DNA of 64,000 nt from Chitinophaga pinensis (GTDB lineage: Bacteria > Bacteroidota > Bacteroidia > Chitinophagales > UBA10324), in NCBI GenBank assembly GCA_945892775.1, contig CAMDDP010000004.1, positions 1 to 64,000 on the forward strand, written 5' to 3'. Numbering within the stretch: position 1 is the first letter of the stretch; each line of letters begins with the position of its first letter. Shown here piece after piece: positions 34,939 through 43,792 of the stretch. The notes below the pieces were generated by a model. The model was not told the origin of the DNA and made no database searches. It saw nothing but the letters and a program-made list of their open reading frames with translations. A program made the translations under genes and the position numbers.

Positions 34939-36210
34939 ATGCAAAGAGATAATTTACTTTTTGGTCTTATCGGCGAAGAATTAGAAAGGCAGCGCCACGG
35001 CATTGAATTAATTGCTTCTGAAAATTTTGTGAGTCAACAAGTGTTGGAAGCAATGGGTTCATGTCTTACCAATAAATATGCTGAAGGGTATCCCGGCCGC
35101 AGGTATTATGGTGGTTGCGAAGTGGTTGATAAGGTGGAACAATTGGCCATTGACAGAATCAAGCAACTCTTCGGAGCCGAGTATGCGAATGTTCAACCGC
35201 ACTCCGGTGCTCAGGCAAATGCAGCGGTAATGCTGGCAGTATTACAAGCGGGAGATAAAATTTTAGGATTGGATTTGGCACATGGGGGGCATCTCACGCA
35301 TGGTTCAGCGGCAAATTTTTCCGGAAAATTATATAAGCCATCTTTTTACAGGGTTGAAAAAGAAACTGGCCGTATTAATATGGATGAAGTGGAGCGTATT
35401 GCTATTGCAGAAAATCCGAAGCTGATTATATGCGGTGCATCTGCATATTCTCGTGATTATGATTTTCCTCGTTTTCGTGCTATTGCAGATAAGGTTGGAG
35501 CATTGTTAATGGCAGATATTGCACATCCCGCAGGATTGATTGCAACAAAATATTTAAGTGATCCCTTACCGCATTGTCATTTCGTTACATCCACTACTCA
35601 TAAAACTTTGCGCGGACCGCGGGGCGGAATTATTTTAATGGGAAAAGATTTTATTAATCCTTTTGGCTTAACAACACCGAAAGGCGAAGTGCGAATGATG
35701 AGTTCAATATTAGATGGTGCGGTTTTTCCGGGCACACAAGGCGGCCCGCTTGAACATGTGATTGCATCAAAAGCGGTTGCATTTGGCGAAGCACTCACAC
35801 CTGAGTACAAAGAATATTGCGGACAAATAATTAAGAACGCGCAGGCTCTTGCCAAAGCAATGATGGCTCGCGGATTTGAAATTGTAAGCGGTGGAACTGA
35901 TAATCATTTAATGCTGATTGATCTTCACAACAAAAATATTTCGGGTAAAAAGGCGGAGAACACTTTGGTGCGTGCTGAAATTACTTTGAATAAAAATATG
36001 GTTCCGTATGATGATAAATCTCCGTTTGTTACATCAGGAATCCGCATTGGCACTGCAGCAATTACTTCGAGAGGAATGAAAGAACAACACATGGATCAGA
36101 TTGCTGAATGGATAAATATTGTTTTGATGGATGCAGATAATGAAGCAACAATTGCCTATGTAAAAAGTGAAGTAAATAAATTCATGAAGCAATTTCCATT
36201 GTATGCATAA
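34939..36210 (+). CDS. glyA: Serine hydroxymethyltransferase
   Basis: 423 residues. SHMT hallmarks are [11 protein letters not shown], the substrate/PLP region [15 protein letters not shown] and PLP-lysine motif [14 protein letters not shown] (Lys222). It interconverts serine and glycine with tetrahydrofolate, the main source of one-carbon units. The ATG follows a palindrome-overlapped promoter. The downstream lipoprotein gene begins inside its last codons. Together with kbl in this window it covers two glycine routes. Confidence 0.97.
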   Translation: MQRDNLLFGLIGEELERQRHGIELIASENFVSQQVLEAMGSCLTNKYAEGYPGRRYYGGCEVVDKVEQLAIDRIKQLFGAEYANVQPHSGAQANAAVMLAVLQAGDKILGLDLAHGGHLTHGSAANFSGKLYKPSFYRVEKETGRINMDEVERIAIAENPKLIICGASAYSRDYDFPRFRAIADKVGALLMADIAHPAGLIATKYLSDPLPHCHFVTSTTHKTLRGPRGGIILMGKDFINPFGLTTPKGEVRMMSSILDGAVFPGTQGGPLEHVIASKAVAFGEALTPEYKEYCGQIIKNAQALAKAMMARGFEIVSGGTDNHLMLIDLHNKNISGKKAENTLVRAEITLNKNMVPYDDKSPFVTSGIRIGTAAITSRGMKEQHMDQIAEWINIVLMDADNEATIAYVKSEVNKFMKQFPLYA

Positions 36211-36652
36211 TGAGATTCAAAAGTTAAAATTCAAAAGGGTAAAAAATTTTCGTGCTAAGAAATTATTCTTCATTTTTAGTTTTTCACTTTTCACTTTACA
36301 CTTTTCCTCCTGCACACAGTTTTGGTTTGGCGGAATTCAGGATCAGGCTGATGAACTGGTGATTCAGTTTTATTCGCACGATAAGAATAAACCTGACCCG
36401 GTTCAAATAGACATTACCGATAAAACAACTATTGATAATATTTCTTCCTATATAGAAAAAGCAGAACCGGAAAAAAAAGACTGCGGTTACGATGGAGTTT
36501 TCAAATATAAATCGAAAGGCAAAGACTTATTGGATGTAGAATTTGCCATTGTTGATACCTGCAACTATGTTGCATTTGTGCTTAACAGCCATGTGAATTA
36601 CAGAAAACTAAGTATTGAAGGAGTTAAGTATTTGAAAGAGTTGAATCAGTAA
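36203..36652 (+). CDS. Uncharacterised lipoprotein with repeat-derived signal peptide
   Basis: 149 residues; the ATG at 36203 overlaps the end of glyA by eight bases. A basic N-terminus and hydrophobic core run to a lipobox (HFSSC, Cys37), so the mature chain of about 113 residues should be lipid-anchored. The mature part ([17 protein letters not shown] ... [18 protein letters not shown]) has no family I recognise; two further cysteines (about residues 93 and 119) could form a disulfide. The signal-peptide core is encoded by tandem TTTTCACT-like units and by the 15-mer (reverse strand AGTGAAAAACTAAAA) that also occurs after recQ. A terminator follows. Confidence 0.6.
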   Translation: MHNEIQKLKFKRVKNFRAKKLFFIFSFSLFTLHFSSCTQFWFGGIQDQADELVIQFYSHDKNKPDPVQIDITDKTTIDNISSYIEKAEPEKKDCGYDGVFKYKSKGKDLLDVEFAIVDTCNYVAFVLNSHVNYRKLSIEGVKYLKELNQ

Positions 36653-36683
36653 ATTATTTTCAGATATTTCGATCTGAATAAAA

Positions 36684-36713
36684 AAAGCCGCTCTCAACAC
36701 TGAAAGCGGCTTT
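36684..36713. terminator. Bidirectional rho-independent terminator
   Basis: A perfect 9-bp stem (AAAGCCGCT / AGCGGCTTT) with a 12-base loop has a run of A before it and a run of T after it. It lies between the convergent lipoprotein and metalloprotease genes and can serve both. Confidence 0.85.
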
Positions 36714-36731
36714 CGTTTTTTAAAAAATAAT

Positions 36732-39119
36732 CTATTCCTTAATAAAACTCTTTACTCGTTTATTTCCCATTTCATCTTTCAGAGAAATAAAATAAACACC
36801 TGAATTAAGTGTGCTAACATCTAATTTATAGTTCGTCGAAATAAGTTCAAGATTGGTAGCAGGCTGACTTATAATTATTCTTCCCAATAAATCCGAAACT
36901 TCAATCACCACCGACAAATCATTCTTTTCTTTTTGTTTGATTGTTATTTGGTGAATGGCCGGATTCGGATAAACATCAAAATCCTGTGCAAAAATATTCC
37001 CTCCTGTTCCTCCTCCTTGCCCGGTATCGGCAGTTGTGACGAAAACATTCTTCGAACTGTAAACAGAACAATTTGCTTTCACTTTCCAATCATATGATGT
37101 ACTGGGATTCAATGGTGATGCATAAAAATTATTATAAAATGCAGTGCCCAGTAAAGTATAAGCGGTAGTTCCGGTTACACGAAAGTAAACTGAATAATAA
37201 GCGGCACCTGAAACTGCTGTCCAAGTTAAGTATGCCCATGTGCCTCCAATGTATTGCGCTGCTAATCCAGTTGGTTTAACACAGGCTGTAACCGGGGTAG
37301 AGAAAGTTGCAACACTTGTATACTGCGAACAATTTGCTTTTACCCGCCATTTGTAAGTTACTGAGCCAAATAACCCGGTCAAAGAATAAAAATTATTTGT
37401 TGTTACACCTGCGGTTGTCCATGTTGTTGTAACTGATAATCTGTATTGCACTACATAGCTTGTTGCGCCAGAAACTGCAGCCCAATTTAACTGTGCACTT
37501 GTTGCTGTAATATTTGTAGATGTTAAACCAGTTGGTTTTAAACAGGTATAATTTGATGTGGTGAAATTTCCGTTGGCTGTAAAATTTGAGCAATCAGTTT
37601 TCACATGCCAGTTGTAAGCAGTATTCACAACGAGATTATATAAAGGCACAGAAGTGGAAGAGGTATTCCCGGCAGAAGTCCATATAGTTGAAGCGGCAGT
37701 TTTATATTCAACAGTATAATTAGTAACACCAGCAACCGGATTCCAACTCAGTGTTGCAGTACTTGCACTCAAACCTGAAACAGATAATCCTGAAGGAAGG
37801 GTTCCTACTGCATTAACACAATTTGCTGCAATTGTTCTTGCTCTTATTAAATCACCAGGCTGTGTACCAAATCCATTGTTAAAATTAATACCAACTCCAC
37901 CAACAAGATGGCAATAGCTCATAACTGTTCCGCCTCCAACCGGAGTTGGACCATTTGCACAACCTCCTTCTGTCGGATAACCTGCAGTAGGACCACAATC
38001 GTCCAAAGCACCACCTATCCATGAACAACTGTGTGTATGCGGTGAACCGAAATTGTGCCCCATTTCATGACTGATAACTTCAACACTCCATGAATAAGTT
38101 GGAACAGTATTATATGAATTATAAATGCCACTTACTGCAAAGTTTGAATATTGCGAACACAATACATTCAGCCATGCAACTCCACCTCCAATACTTCTTG
38201 TACTTAAAAAATGCCCGAGATTGGCGGTAGTGAATGGAGAATGTGCAGAGGCAAACGGAGAAAGAATTGAACTGGCTGTTGTTAATCCTACATAAGGATC
38301 TGCTGCAGTCCACACATAAACTGATTGAAGTATCACAACAATATTTTCATTGGCATACATGGTTGCAACCTGACCGAATAATCCGGTTACATAATTCACA
38401 ACATTGGTCACATTGCTTCCTTTATCTAAGTACATCTGGTAATCACACTCGAAATAAACAGAAACTTCTTTGCAACCAACTCCACGATCGATAGAATTTA
38501 TTTCAATCTGATAGTTTGAATCGTCTGTTTCACAATTCATCACAGGATGATAATTTGATTTTGTGGAATTGTAAATCACATAATCTTCTGATTCATCATT
38601 TAATTTTCCAACTGTAAATGTTCCTTCGCTGTTCGAAAACACGCCAATCATTTCATTTTGGAAAAAACTTATAGTAGCAGTTGAATTTTCATCACCCTTA
38701 ATTATGCCACGATAAAATATTCCAGGAGAATAATTAAAATCCTTTGTTCCATTTGATGATTTTGTTGAAACATTAAAATCAGATGTCAGAATATTTACTT
38801 CTGCTAATTGTAAAATGATAGTTGAATTATTTGTTGAAGGAATTTCCAATTCCATAGTTGCGGGTTCATCGGAGATAACCGAATTAAGTGCATCAGGCAA
38901 CAAAGAAACTTTTACCATTTCACCGAAAACCGGATCAATCTTTTTTTCGCGTAAATCAGAATTAAAAACTTTGTAAGAAGGAAACAAATCTTCGCGTGGA
39001 GTAGCAGCAATCTGCTGCATCCATTTTGAAATGTTATTGGTGTTTTGGGCAAAAGAGAAATTAATTGTAACCATCATTATCATGAAAGCAGCAGCGAGCA
39101 ACTTTTGATTTTTTATCAT
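36732..39119 (-). CDS. Secreted M12-type (reprolysin-like) metalloprotease with three fibronectin III domains and T9SS type A tail
   Basis: 795 residues. Signal peptide about 1-25, then a propeptide-like region (to about 200) and a metzincin protease domain with SHEMGHNFGSPHTH: zinc ligands His351, His355 and His361 with catalytic Glu352. The Met-turn follows in TVMSYCHLVGG. Three fibronectin type III domains begin near residues 437, 524 and 611 ('KPTGL....T.A.L.W..V.GA..Y.V.YR'). The C-terminal about 85 residues (FDVYPNPAIHQITI ... SGVYFISLKDEMGNKRVKSF) are a T9SS type A sorting domain. Expected to be an extracellular or surface protease acting on proteins. An exact -7 element lies only four bases before the ATG. 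Confidence 0.9.
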   Translation of the reverse strand: MIKNQKLLAAAFMIMMVTINFSFAQNTNNISKWMQQIAATPREDLFPSYKVFNSDLREKKIDPVFGEMVKVSLLPDALNSVISDEPATMELEIPSTNNSTIILQLAEVNILTSDFNVSTKSSNGTKDFNYSPGIFYRGIIKGDENSTATISFFQNEMIGVFSNSEGTFTVGKLNDESEDYVIYNSTKSNYHPVMNCETDDSNYQIEINSIDRGVGCKEVSVYFECDYQMYLDKGSNVTNVVNYVTGLFGQVATMYANENIVVILQSVYVWTAADPYVGLTTASSILSPFASAHSPFTTANLGHFLSTRSIGGGVAWLNVLCSQYSNFAVSGIYNSYNTVPTYSWSVEVISHEMGHNFGSPHTHSCSWIGGALDDCGPTAGYPTEGGCANGPTPVGGGTVMSYCHLVGGVGINFNNGFGTQPGDLIRARTIAANCVNAVGTLPSGLSVSGLSASTATLSWNPVAGVTNYTVEYKTAASTIWTSAGNTSSTSVPLYNLVVNTAYNWHVKTDCSNFTANGNFTTSNYTCLKPTGLTSTNITATSAQLNWAAVSGATSYVVQYRLSVTTTWTTAGVTTNNFYSLTGLFGSVTYKWRVKANCSQYTSVATFSTPVTACVKPTGLAAQYIGGTWAYLTWTAVSGAAYYSVYFRVTGTTAYTLLGTAFYNNFYASPLNPSTSYDWKVKANCSVYSSKNVFVTTADTGQGGGTGGNIFAQDFDVYPNPAIHQITIKQKEKNDLSVVIEVSDLLGRIIISQPATNLELISTNYKLDVSTLNSGVYFISLKDEMGNKRVKSFIKE

Positions 39120-39123
39120 AAAT

Positions 39124-39131
39124 CAAAATTA
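39124..39131 (-). promoter_or_regulatory. -7 promoter element (TAATTTTG) of the metalloprotease gene
   Basis: Exact TAnnTTTG match with only four bases to the ATG at 39119, so transcription would begin at or next to the start codon. Confidence 0.5.
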
Positions 39132-39318
39132 GCCTTAAAAACTCTATTGAAAGAGGTAATGTTTTTTGACTATTACAATTCAAGATTAGAAAAATCTTCA
39201 ATGCAATCGCAATATTTTGTAATAATGGAAACAAATGAATGGGGCTTATTTCGAACAATCCAAGATTTTTGTTTTGTATTTATAGTTGAAGAAGTGTTTC
39301 CAACTGGCAAAACAAAAT

Positions 39319-39326
39319 TATTTTTG
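39319..39326 (+). promoter_or_regulatory. -7 promoter element (TATTTTTG) of cysS
   Basis: Exact TAnnTTTG match eight bases before the cysS ATG. The conserved protein N-terminus fixes the start codon, so the very short leader is credible. Confidence 0.55.
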
Positions 39327-39334
39327 CACCTATT

Positions 39335-40819
39335 ATGAGTCAACTTACTATTACAAACAGTTTCACACGAGCAAAGGAAATATTTGAACCGTTACACGCG
39401 CCACATGTGGGCATGTATGTGTGCGGCCCCACTGTGAGCGGCGAAACACACCTTGGTCACGCAAGACCCTACATCACTTTCGATGTGGTGTTTCGTTACC
39501 TGAAATATCTCGGATACAAAGTGCGCTATGTGCGCAACATTACCGATGCCGGACACTTTGAAGAAGAAGGGCGCGAAGCGGAAGATAAGGTGGCGAACAA
39601 GGCGAAGCTCGAAATGCTGGAGCCAATGGAACTGGTAACCAAGTACACCAATATTTATCACGACATGATGGCGCTACTCAACACCGAGCGACCATCTATT
39701 GAGCCAATTGCAACCGGACACATTGTGGAGCAGATTGAAATGATAAAAGATTTAATGGCGAAAGGTTTTGCGTACGAAGCAAACGGCTCTGTTTATTTTG
39801 ATGTGCTGAAGTATGCGAAGAATCATGACTACGGGAAACTGAGTGGCCGCATTCTCGATGATATGATTGCTGGTTCGCGCGAATTAGAAAATCAGGAGGA
39901 GAAAAGAAATGCCGCCGATTTTTCGCTCTGGAAAAAAGCAGCGCCCGAACACATTATGCAATGGAACTCGCCATGGGGAATGGGTTTTCCGGGCTGGCAT
40001 ATTGAGTGCTCGGCAATGGCGACGAAGTATCTGGGAACCACTTTCGATATTCATGGTGGTGGAATGGATTTGCAATTTCCGCATCACGAAAGTGAAATTG
40101 CCCAGTCGAATATTTCGAACGGAAAACAACCGGTGAAGTACTGGATGCATAATAACATGATAACCGTGATGGGAAAAAAAATGGGAAAGAGTTATGGCAA
40201 CACCATTACCTTAAACCAGCTTTTTACCGGAACTCATCCAATGCTCGAACAGGCCTATTCGCCAATGACGGTTCGCTTTTTCATTTTGCAAACACATTAC
40301 CGCAGCACACTTGATTTTACGAACACCGGATTGCAGGCAGCAGAAAAAGGTTTGCAAAGACTGATGAATGCAGGCACAGCTTTAAAATCGCTTGAGTATG
40401 CCGGAGTTAAATCCAAAGACAGCAGTGAAGAAGAAGCTGTAAAAAAACTGATTGCCGACCTGCGCGACCAGATGAATGATGATTTGAATACTGCCATGGT
40501 AATGGCTACTCTTTTTGAACTGAGCGGAAAAATAAATGCATGGAAAAACGGGCAGCAGCCAATGAGTGTTACCGAGGAAACTTTTCATTTATTGAAAAAG
40601 AATTTTTACAATTTCACCGAAGTGATTCTTGGATTGAAAGATGAAAGTGCCGCTGATAATTCGAATATGGATAATGTGATGCAACTGGTTATCGCGCTGC
40701 GCAAACAAGCTCGCGAGAAAAAAGATTTCGCTACATCCGATATTATTCGTGATGAGCTATTGAAAGCTGGTATTCAGCTGAAGGATGGAAAAGATGGAAC
40801 GAGCTGGGGGAAGAGTTGA
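39335..40819 (+). CDS. cysS: Cysteinyl-tRNA synthetase
   Basis: 494 residues, class I synthetase. MYVCGPTVSGETHLGHARPY holds a zinc/cysteine-binding Cys and the HIGH-type motif (HLGH). GWHIECSAMA and FPHHESEIAQS supply the zinc site and conserved segments. The KMSKS loop reads KMGKS, an accepted variant in Bacteroidota. It charges tRNA-Cys with cysteine. The start codon is fixed by the family N-terminus. GC content is higher than in neighbouring genes. Confidence 0.97.
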   Translation: MSQLTITNSFTRAKEIFEPLHAPHVGMYVCGPTVSGETHLGHARPYITFDVVFRYLKYLGYKVRYVRNITDAGHFEEEGREAEDKVANKAKLEMLEPMELVTKYTNIYHDMMALLNTERPSIEPIATGHIVEQIEMIKDLMAKGFAYEANGSVYFDVLKYAKNHDYGKLSGRILDDMIAGSRELENQEEKRNAADFSLWKKAAPEHIMQWNSPWGMGFPGWHIECSAMATKYLGTTFDIHGGGMDLQFPHHESEIAQSNISNGKQPVKYWMHNNMITVMGKKMGKSYGNTITLNQLFTGTHPMLEQAYSPMTVRFFILQTHYRSTLDFTNTGLQAAEKGLQRLMNAGTALKSLEYAGVKSKDSSEEEAVKKLIADLRDQMNDDLNTAMVMATLFELSGKINAWKNGQQPMSVTEETFHLLKKNFYNFTEVILGLKDESAADNSNMDNVMQLVIALRKQAREKKDFATSDIIRDELLKAGIQLKDGKDGTSWGKS

Positions 40820-40841
40820 AAATAAATTAACTATTTATCCC

Positions 40842-42026
40842 CTACTTTATTACTCCCAACTCTTTTCCAATTTTTGTAAAGGCTGCAATAGCTTTATCTA
40901 AATGGTGTTGTTCGTGCGCGGCACTAATCTGCACTCGAATGCGCGCATTGCCCTTCGCAACTACTGGAAAGAAAAACCCGATGGCATAAATGCCTTCTGG
41001 CAGTAGTCGCTCAGAAAACTTTTGCGCCAGCACCGCATCGTACAACATAATTGGTACAATTGGATGTTCGCCGGGCTTAATATCAAAACCTGTTTCTGTA
41101 ATTTTTGTCCGGAAATATTTTGTGTTTGCTTCCAGTTTATCGCGCAGCGCAGTGTTTTCACTTAGCATATCCAACACAGCAATGGAAGCTCCGGTAATAG
41201 ATGGAGCCAATGCATTCGAAAACAAGTAGGGTCGCGACCGCTGACGAAGCAATTCAATAATTTCTTTTTTACCTGAAGTGAAACCGCCCGATGCGCCACC
41301 AAGCGCCTTGCCATAAGTGCCGGTAATAATATCAATGCGCCCCATCACGCCACGGTGCTCGTGCGTACCGCGCCCAGTTTTTCCCATGAAGCCGCTCGCG
41401 TGGCATTCATCAATCATCACCATCGCGTTGTATTTATCGGCGAGGGCGCAGATTTTATCTAGTTGCGCAATGGTGCCATCCATACTGAACACGCCGTCGG
41501 TAATAATTATTCTGCTTCGTGCTGTAGAAGATTCATTCAGTTTCTCTTCCAGATCGTTCATGTCGTTGTGCTTGTAACGAAGCCGCTGCGATTTGGTGAG
41601 TCGCACACCATCAATAATACTTGCGTGATTCAGCTCATCACTTATCAGCGCATCATCTTCATTGAACAATGGTTCGAACACACCGCCATTGGCATCGAAG
41701 GCGGCGGCATACAAAATAGTGTCTTCCGTACCGAGAAAATCCGAAGTTTTTTGTTCCAGTGTTTTATGTAAATCCTGAGTGCCGCAAATGAACCGCACAC
41801 TGCTCATGCCGTATCCATGTGTATCAATCGCCTGCTTTGCCGCCGCAATAACTTTCGGATGCGAACTCAATCCGAGATAATTATTTGCACAAAAATTTAA
41901 AACGGTTTTTCCGTTCACTGTAATCTCTGCTCCCTGAGGAGAAGTGATGATTCGCTCGTTCTTAAACAAGCCGTTGGTTTTTATTTCATCCAGTTCTTTT
42001 TGCAGGCGCGATTGTGTGCTGTACAT
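40842..42026 (-). CDS. kbl: Glycine C-acetyltransferase (2-amino-3-ketobutyrate CoA ligase)
   Basis: 394 residues, alpha-oxoamine synthase family. The sequence shows [46 protein letters not shown] and the PLP lysine in [13 protein letters not shown] (Lys240). The HASGF/GRGT segment separates Kbl from the 5-aminolevulinate and biotin paralogues. It converts 2-amino-3-oxobutyrate plus CoA to glycine and acetyl-CoA in threonine breakdown; tdh is not in this window. Convergent with cysS with 22 bases between stops. Confidence 0.95.
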   Translation of the reverse strand: MYSTQSRLQKELDEIKTNGLFKNERIITSPQGAEITVNGKTVLNFCANNYLGLSSHPKVIAAAKQAIDTHGYGMSSVRFICGTQDLHKTLEQKTSDFLGTEDTILYAAAFDANGGVFEPLFNEDDALISDELNHASIIDGVRLTKSQRLRYKHNDMNDLEEKLNESSTARSRIIITDGVFSMDGTIAQLDKICALADKYNAMVMIDECHASGFMGKTGRGTHEHRGVMGRIDIITGTYGKALGGASGGFTSGKKEIIELLRQRSRPYLFSNALAPSITGASIAVLDMLSENTALRDKLEANTKYFRTKITETGFDIKPGEHPIVPIMLYDAVLAQKFSERLLPEGIYAIGFFFPVVAKGNARIRVQISAAHEQHHLDKAIAAFTKIGKELGVIK

Positions 42027-42119
42027 GTTTTTTAAAAAAATGGGTGGTGAAACTAATTACGATTTGAAAAGCTTAGGGGTGCTTAACTTATTTCAATTAC
42101 AAAACGCAGGAGTAAAAAA

Positions 42120-43685
42120 TTAATCAATTACAAAACGAATAACAGCCACATCAGTGTCGCTAATTATTTTACAGAAATAAATTCCGGCAATTGCATTGGT
42201 TAGTTGCAGTGAATTCATTGTGCGGTTAAAATCTGTTTTTTGAATTTGACCTGAAGCATTCATCACCTGAATTTCACGAATGATTTTATTATGAGTCGCC
42301 TTCAGCGAAATATGTTGATTGCCTGCTGCCGGGTTTGGAAACAGCTGATAGTTGATATCCGCAGTTGCAGGAGATTCAATCCCCTCCGGGTCAAAACTGT
42401 TATTGTATCGCGAAACAGCAAGATACAACGGACCACATGTTCCGTTGGCGCAGGTGCGGGTGTAACCGGCCAGTACAATTTTTCCGTTTGCATCCATATC
42501 CATTCCGCCACTGCTGCTGTTGTTGTTCTGATTAAAAATATTTAAGAACACGCCATCGGGAGCAAATGAATTATCGCGGTCGCCATTACCCTTAATCATT
42601 AACAAACAAAAATGAATCGTGTCGCCCGAACCCTGATTTCCGGTTATTAAAATTCTTCCGTCGGGTAAAACAGCGCTGTTTAAACTGTATTCGTTGTCGT
42701 TGTTAAAAGTTAAATCATAAAGCGCCCATCCATTGGTGCCGAAAGCATTATCGGGGGTACCGTTGTTGTTTAGTTTCAAAGCAGTATAATCATAATCGTT
42801 ATTGTCGTAAGCACTTCCTGTAACCATGTATTTATTACCATTCATAACATGAATGTTCATGCCCTCATTATAATTAGCGGCGGCACTGTTGTACAAACCA
42901 ATACCACCAGTAGCAAATGTATTATCAAGCACACCATTGGTATTAAACCGCGCTACCAGTGTGTTGCGGAAATCGGCAATGGTGCTTCCGTTGTTTGCTT
43001 TTTCTTTCCGGCCTGATATCAGCACTTTATTATTTCCATCTACAACAATATCCATGGTTTTAAACCAGTGATCATTATTTCCTGTTGGAACAGATACCAT
43101 TCCGTCTGAATCAAAAGTATTATCAAAAGCACCATCACTTTTCAGTTTCATAACATAAAAATCGGTGAAGAAGCTGGAGCCTGTCATGTAAATGTTGCCT
43201 GCATTATCAGTGGTAAGGGCATTAGAAGTAAACAGAGAAGGAAATTCTTTTATTCCGTTTACCCCGAAGGTGGTGAGAAATGAACCGTTGGCAGTAATGG
43301 CGGCAACATACGGATAGGTATTTGTGCCACCGATGTTGGTAGAAGTAGTTCCGCATATGTAAATGGTATTGTTATGCATTACCATTCCGTTTATTCGCGT
43401 TGCCACTTCCATGATTGAAACAGTAATGGAACCGCCGCTGCCATAAGTTGCATCAACACTTCCGTCAACATTAAACCGCTTGATGTATACATAGCCGTTT
43501 CCAAACGGATTGCAGGCAACCAGGATTTTACCATCACTCTGAACAATTACATGGTCGCCCAACCTGTTGCCATCGCTCACCAGTTTTCCGTCGCTGTCAA
43601 ATGTGTTATCTAAACTGCATGGTATCTGAGCCGAAGCAACAGATGTAAATAACAGTATCAGTAAAAGTGTAATAGAATTTTTCAT
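42120..43685 (-). CDS. Secreted delta-60 repeat protein with T9SS type A sorting domain
   Basis: 521 residues. Signal peptide MKNSITLLLILLFTSVASAQ. The body is a chain of delta-60 repeats (about 55 residues each, 'G.vDntFg.dG......g....a..v..qsdGKilv.G'): visible at VQSDGKILVAC, DATYGSGGSI, DNTFDSDGMVSV, DNTFATGGIGL, DNAFGTNGWALY and DNSFAPDGVFL. These probably form a beta-propeller. The last about 75 residues (YQLFPNPAAGNQHISL ... AGIYFCKIISDTDVAVIRF) are a type A sorting domain. Surface protein of unknown function. Confidence 0.85.
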   Translation of the reverse strand: MKNSITLLLILLFTSVASAQIPCSLDNTFDSDGKLVSDGNRLGDHVIVQSDGKILVACNPFGNGYVYIKRFNVDGSVDATYGSGGSITVSIMEVATRINGMVMHNNTIYICGTTSTNIGGTNTYPYVAAITANGSFLTTFGVNGIKEFPSLFTSNALTTDNAGNIYMTGSSFFTDFYVMKLKSDGAFDNTFDSDGMVSVPTGNNDHWFKTMDIVVDGNNKVLISGRKEKANNGSTIADFRNTLVARFNTNGVLDNTFATGGIGLYNSAAANYNEGMNIHVMNGNKYMVTGSAYDNNDYDYTALKLNNNGTPDNAFGTNGWALYDLTFNNDNEYSLNSAVLPDGRILITGNQGSGDTIHFCLLMIKGNGDRDNSFAPDGVFLNIFNQNNNSSSGGMDMDANGKIVLAGYTRTCANGTCGPLYLAVSRYNNSFDPEGIESPATADINYQLFPNPAAGNQHISLKATHNKIIREIQVMNASGQIQKTDFNRTMNSLQLTNAIAGIYFCKIISDTDVAVIRFVID

Positions 43686-43779
43686 AGGGCATTGTAGTTT
43701 TTTTATAACAAAGTAAATATAAAGCTTATATTAATTTATTTGCTGAAAGAGTAAAAAACGATTTACATTTCTTGCAAAA

Positions 43780-43787
43780 TATTTTTG
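43780..43787 (+). promoter_or_regulatory. -7 promoter element (TATTTTTG) of the TPR membrane protein
   Basis: Exact TAnnTTTG match five bases before the ATG at 43793. An upstream TTG (43772) in the same frame precedes the motif and is unlikely to be the start. Confidence 0.5.
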
Positions 43788-43792
43788 GGTTA

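Noticed and set aside
39045-39338. A 97-codon plus-strand frame overlapping the metalloprotease start and cysS start
   Set aside because: It is antisense to the protease signal peptide and its sequence has no domain; the cysS promoter lies inside it.
39335-40819. KMGKS in CysS as a defective active site
   Set aside because: Gly in place of the first Ser of KMSKS is an accepted variant in this phylum and the rest of the enzyme is intact.
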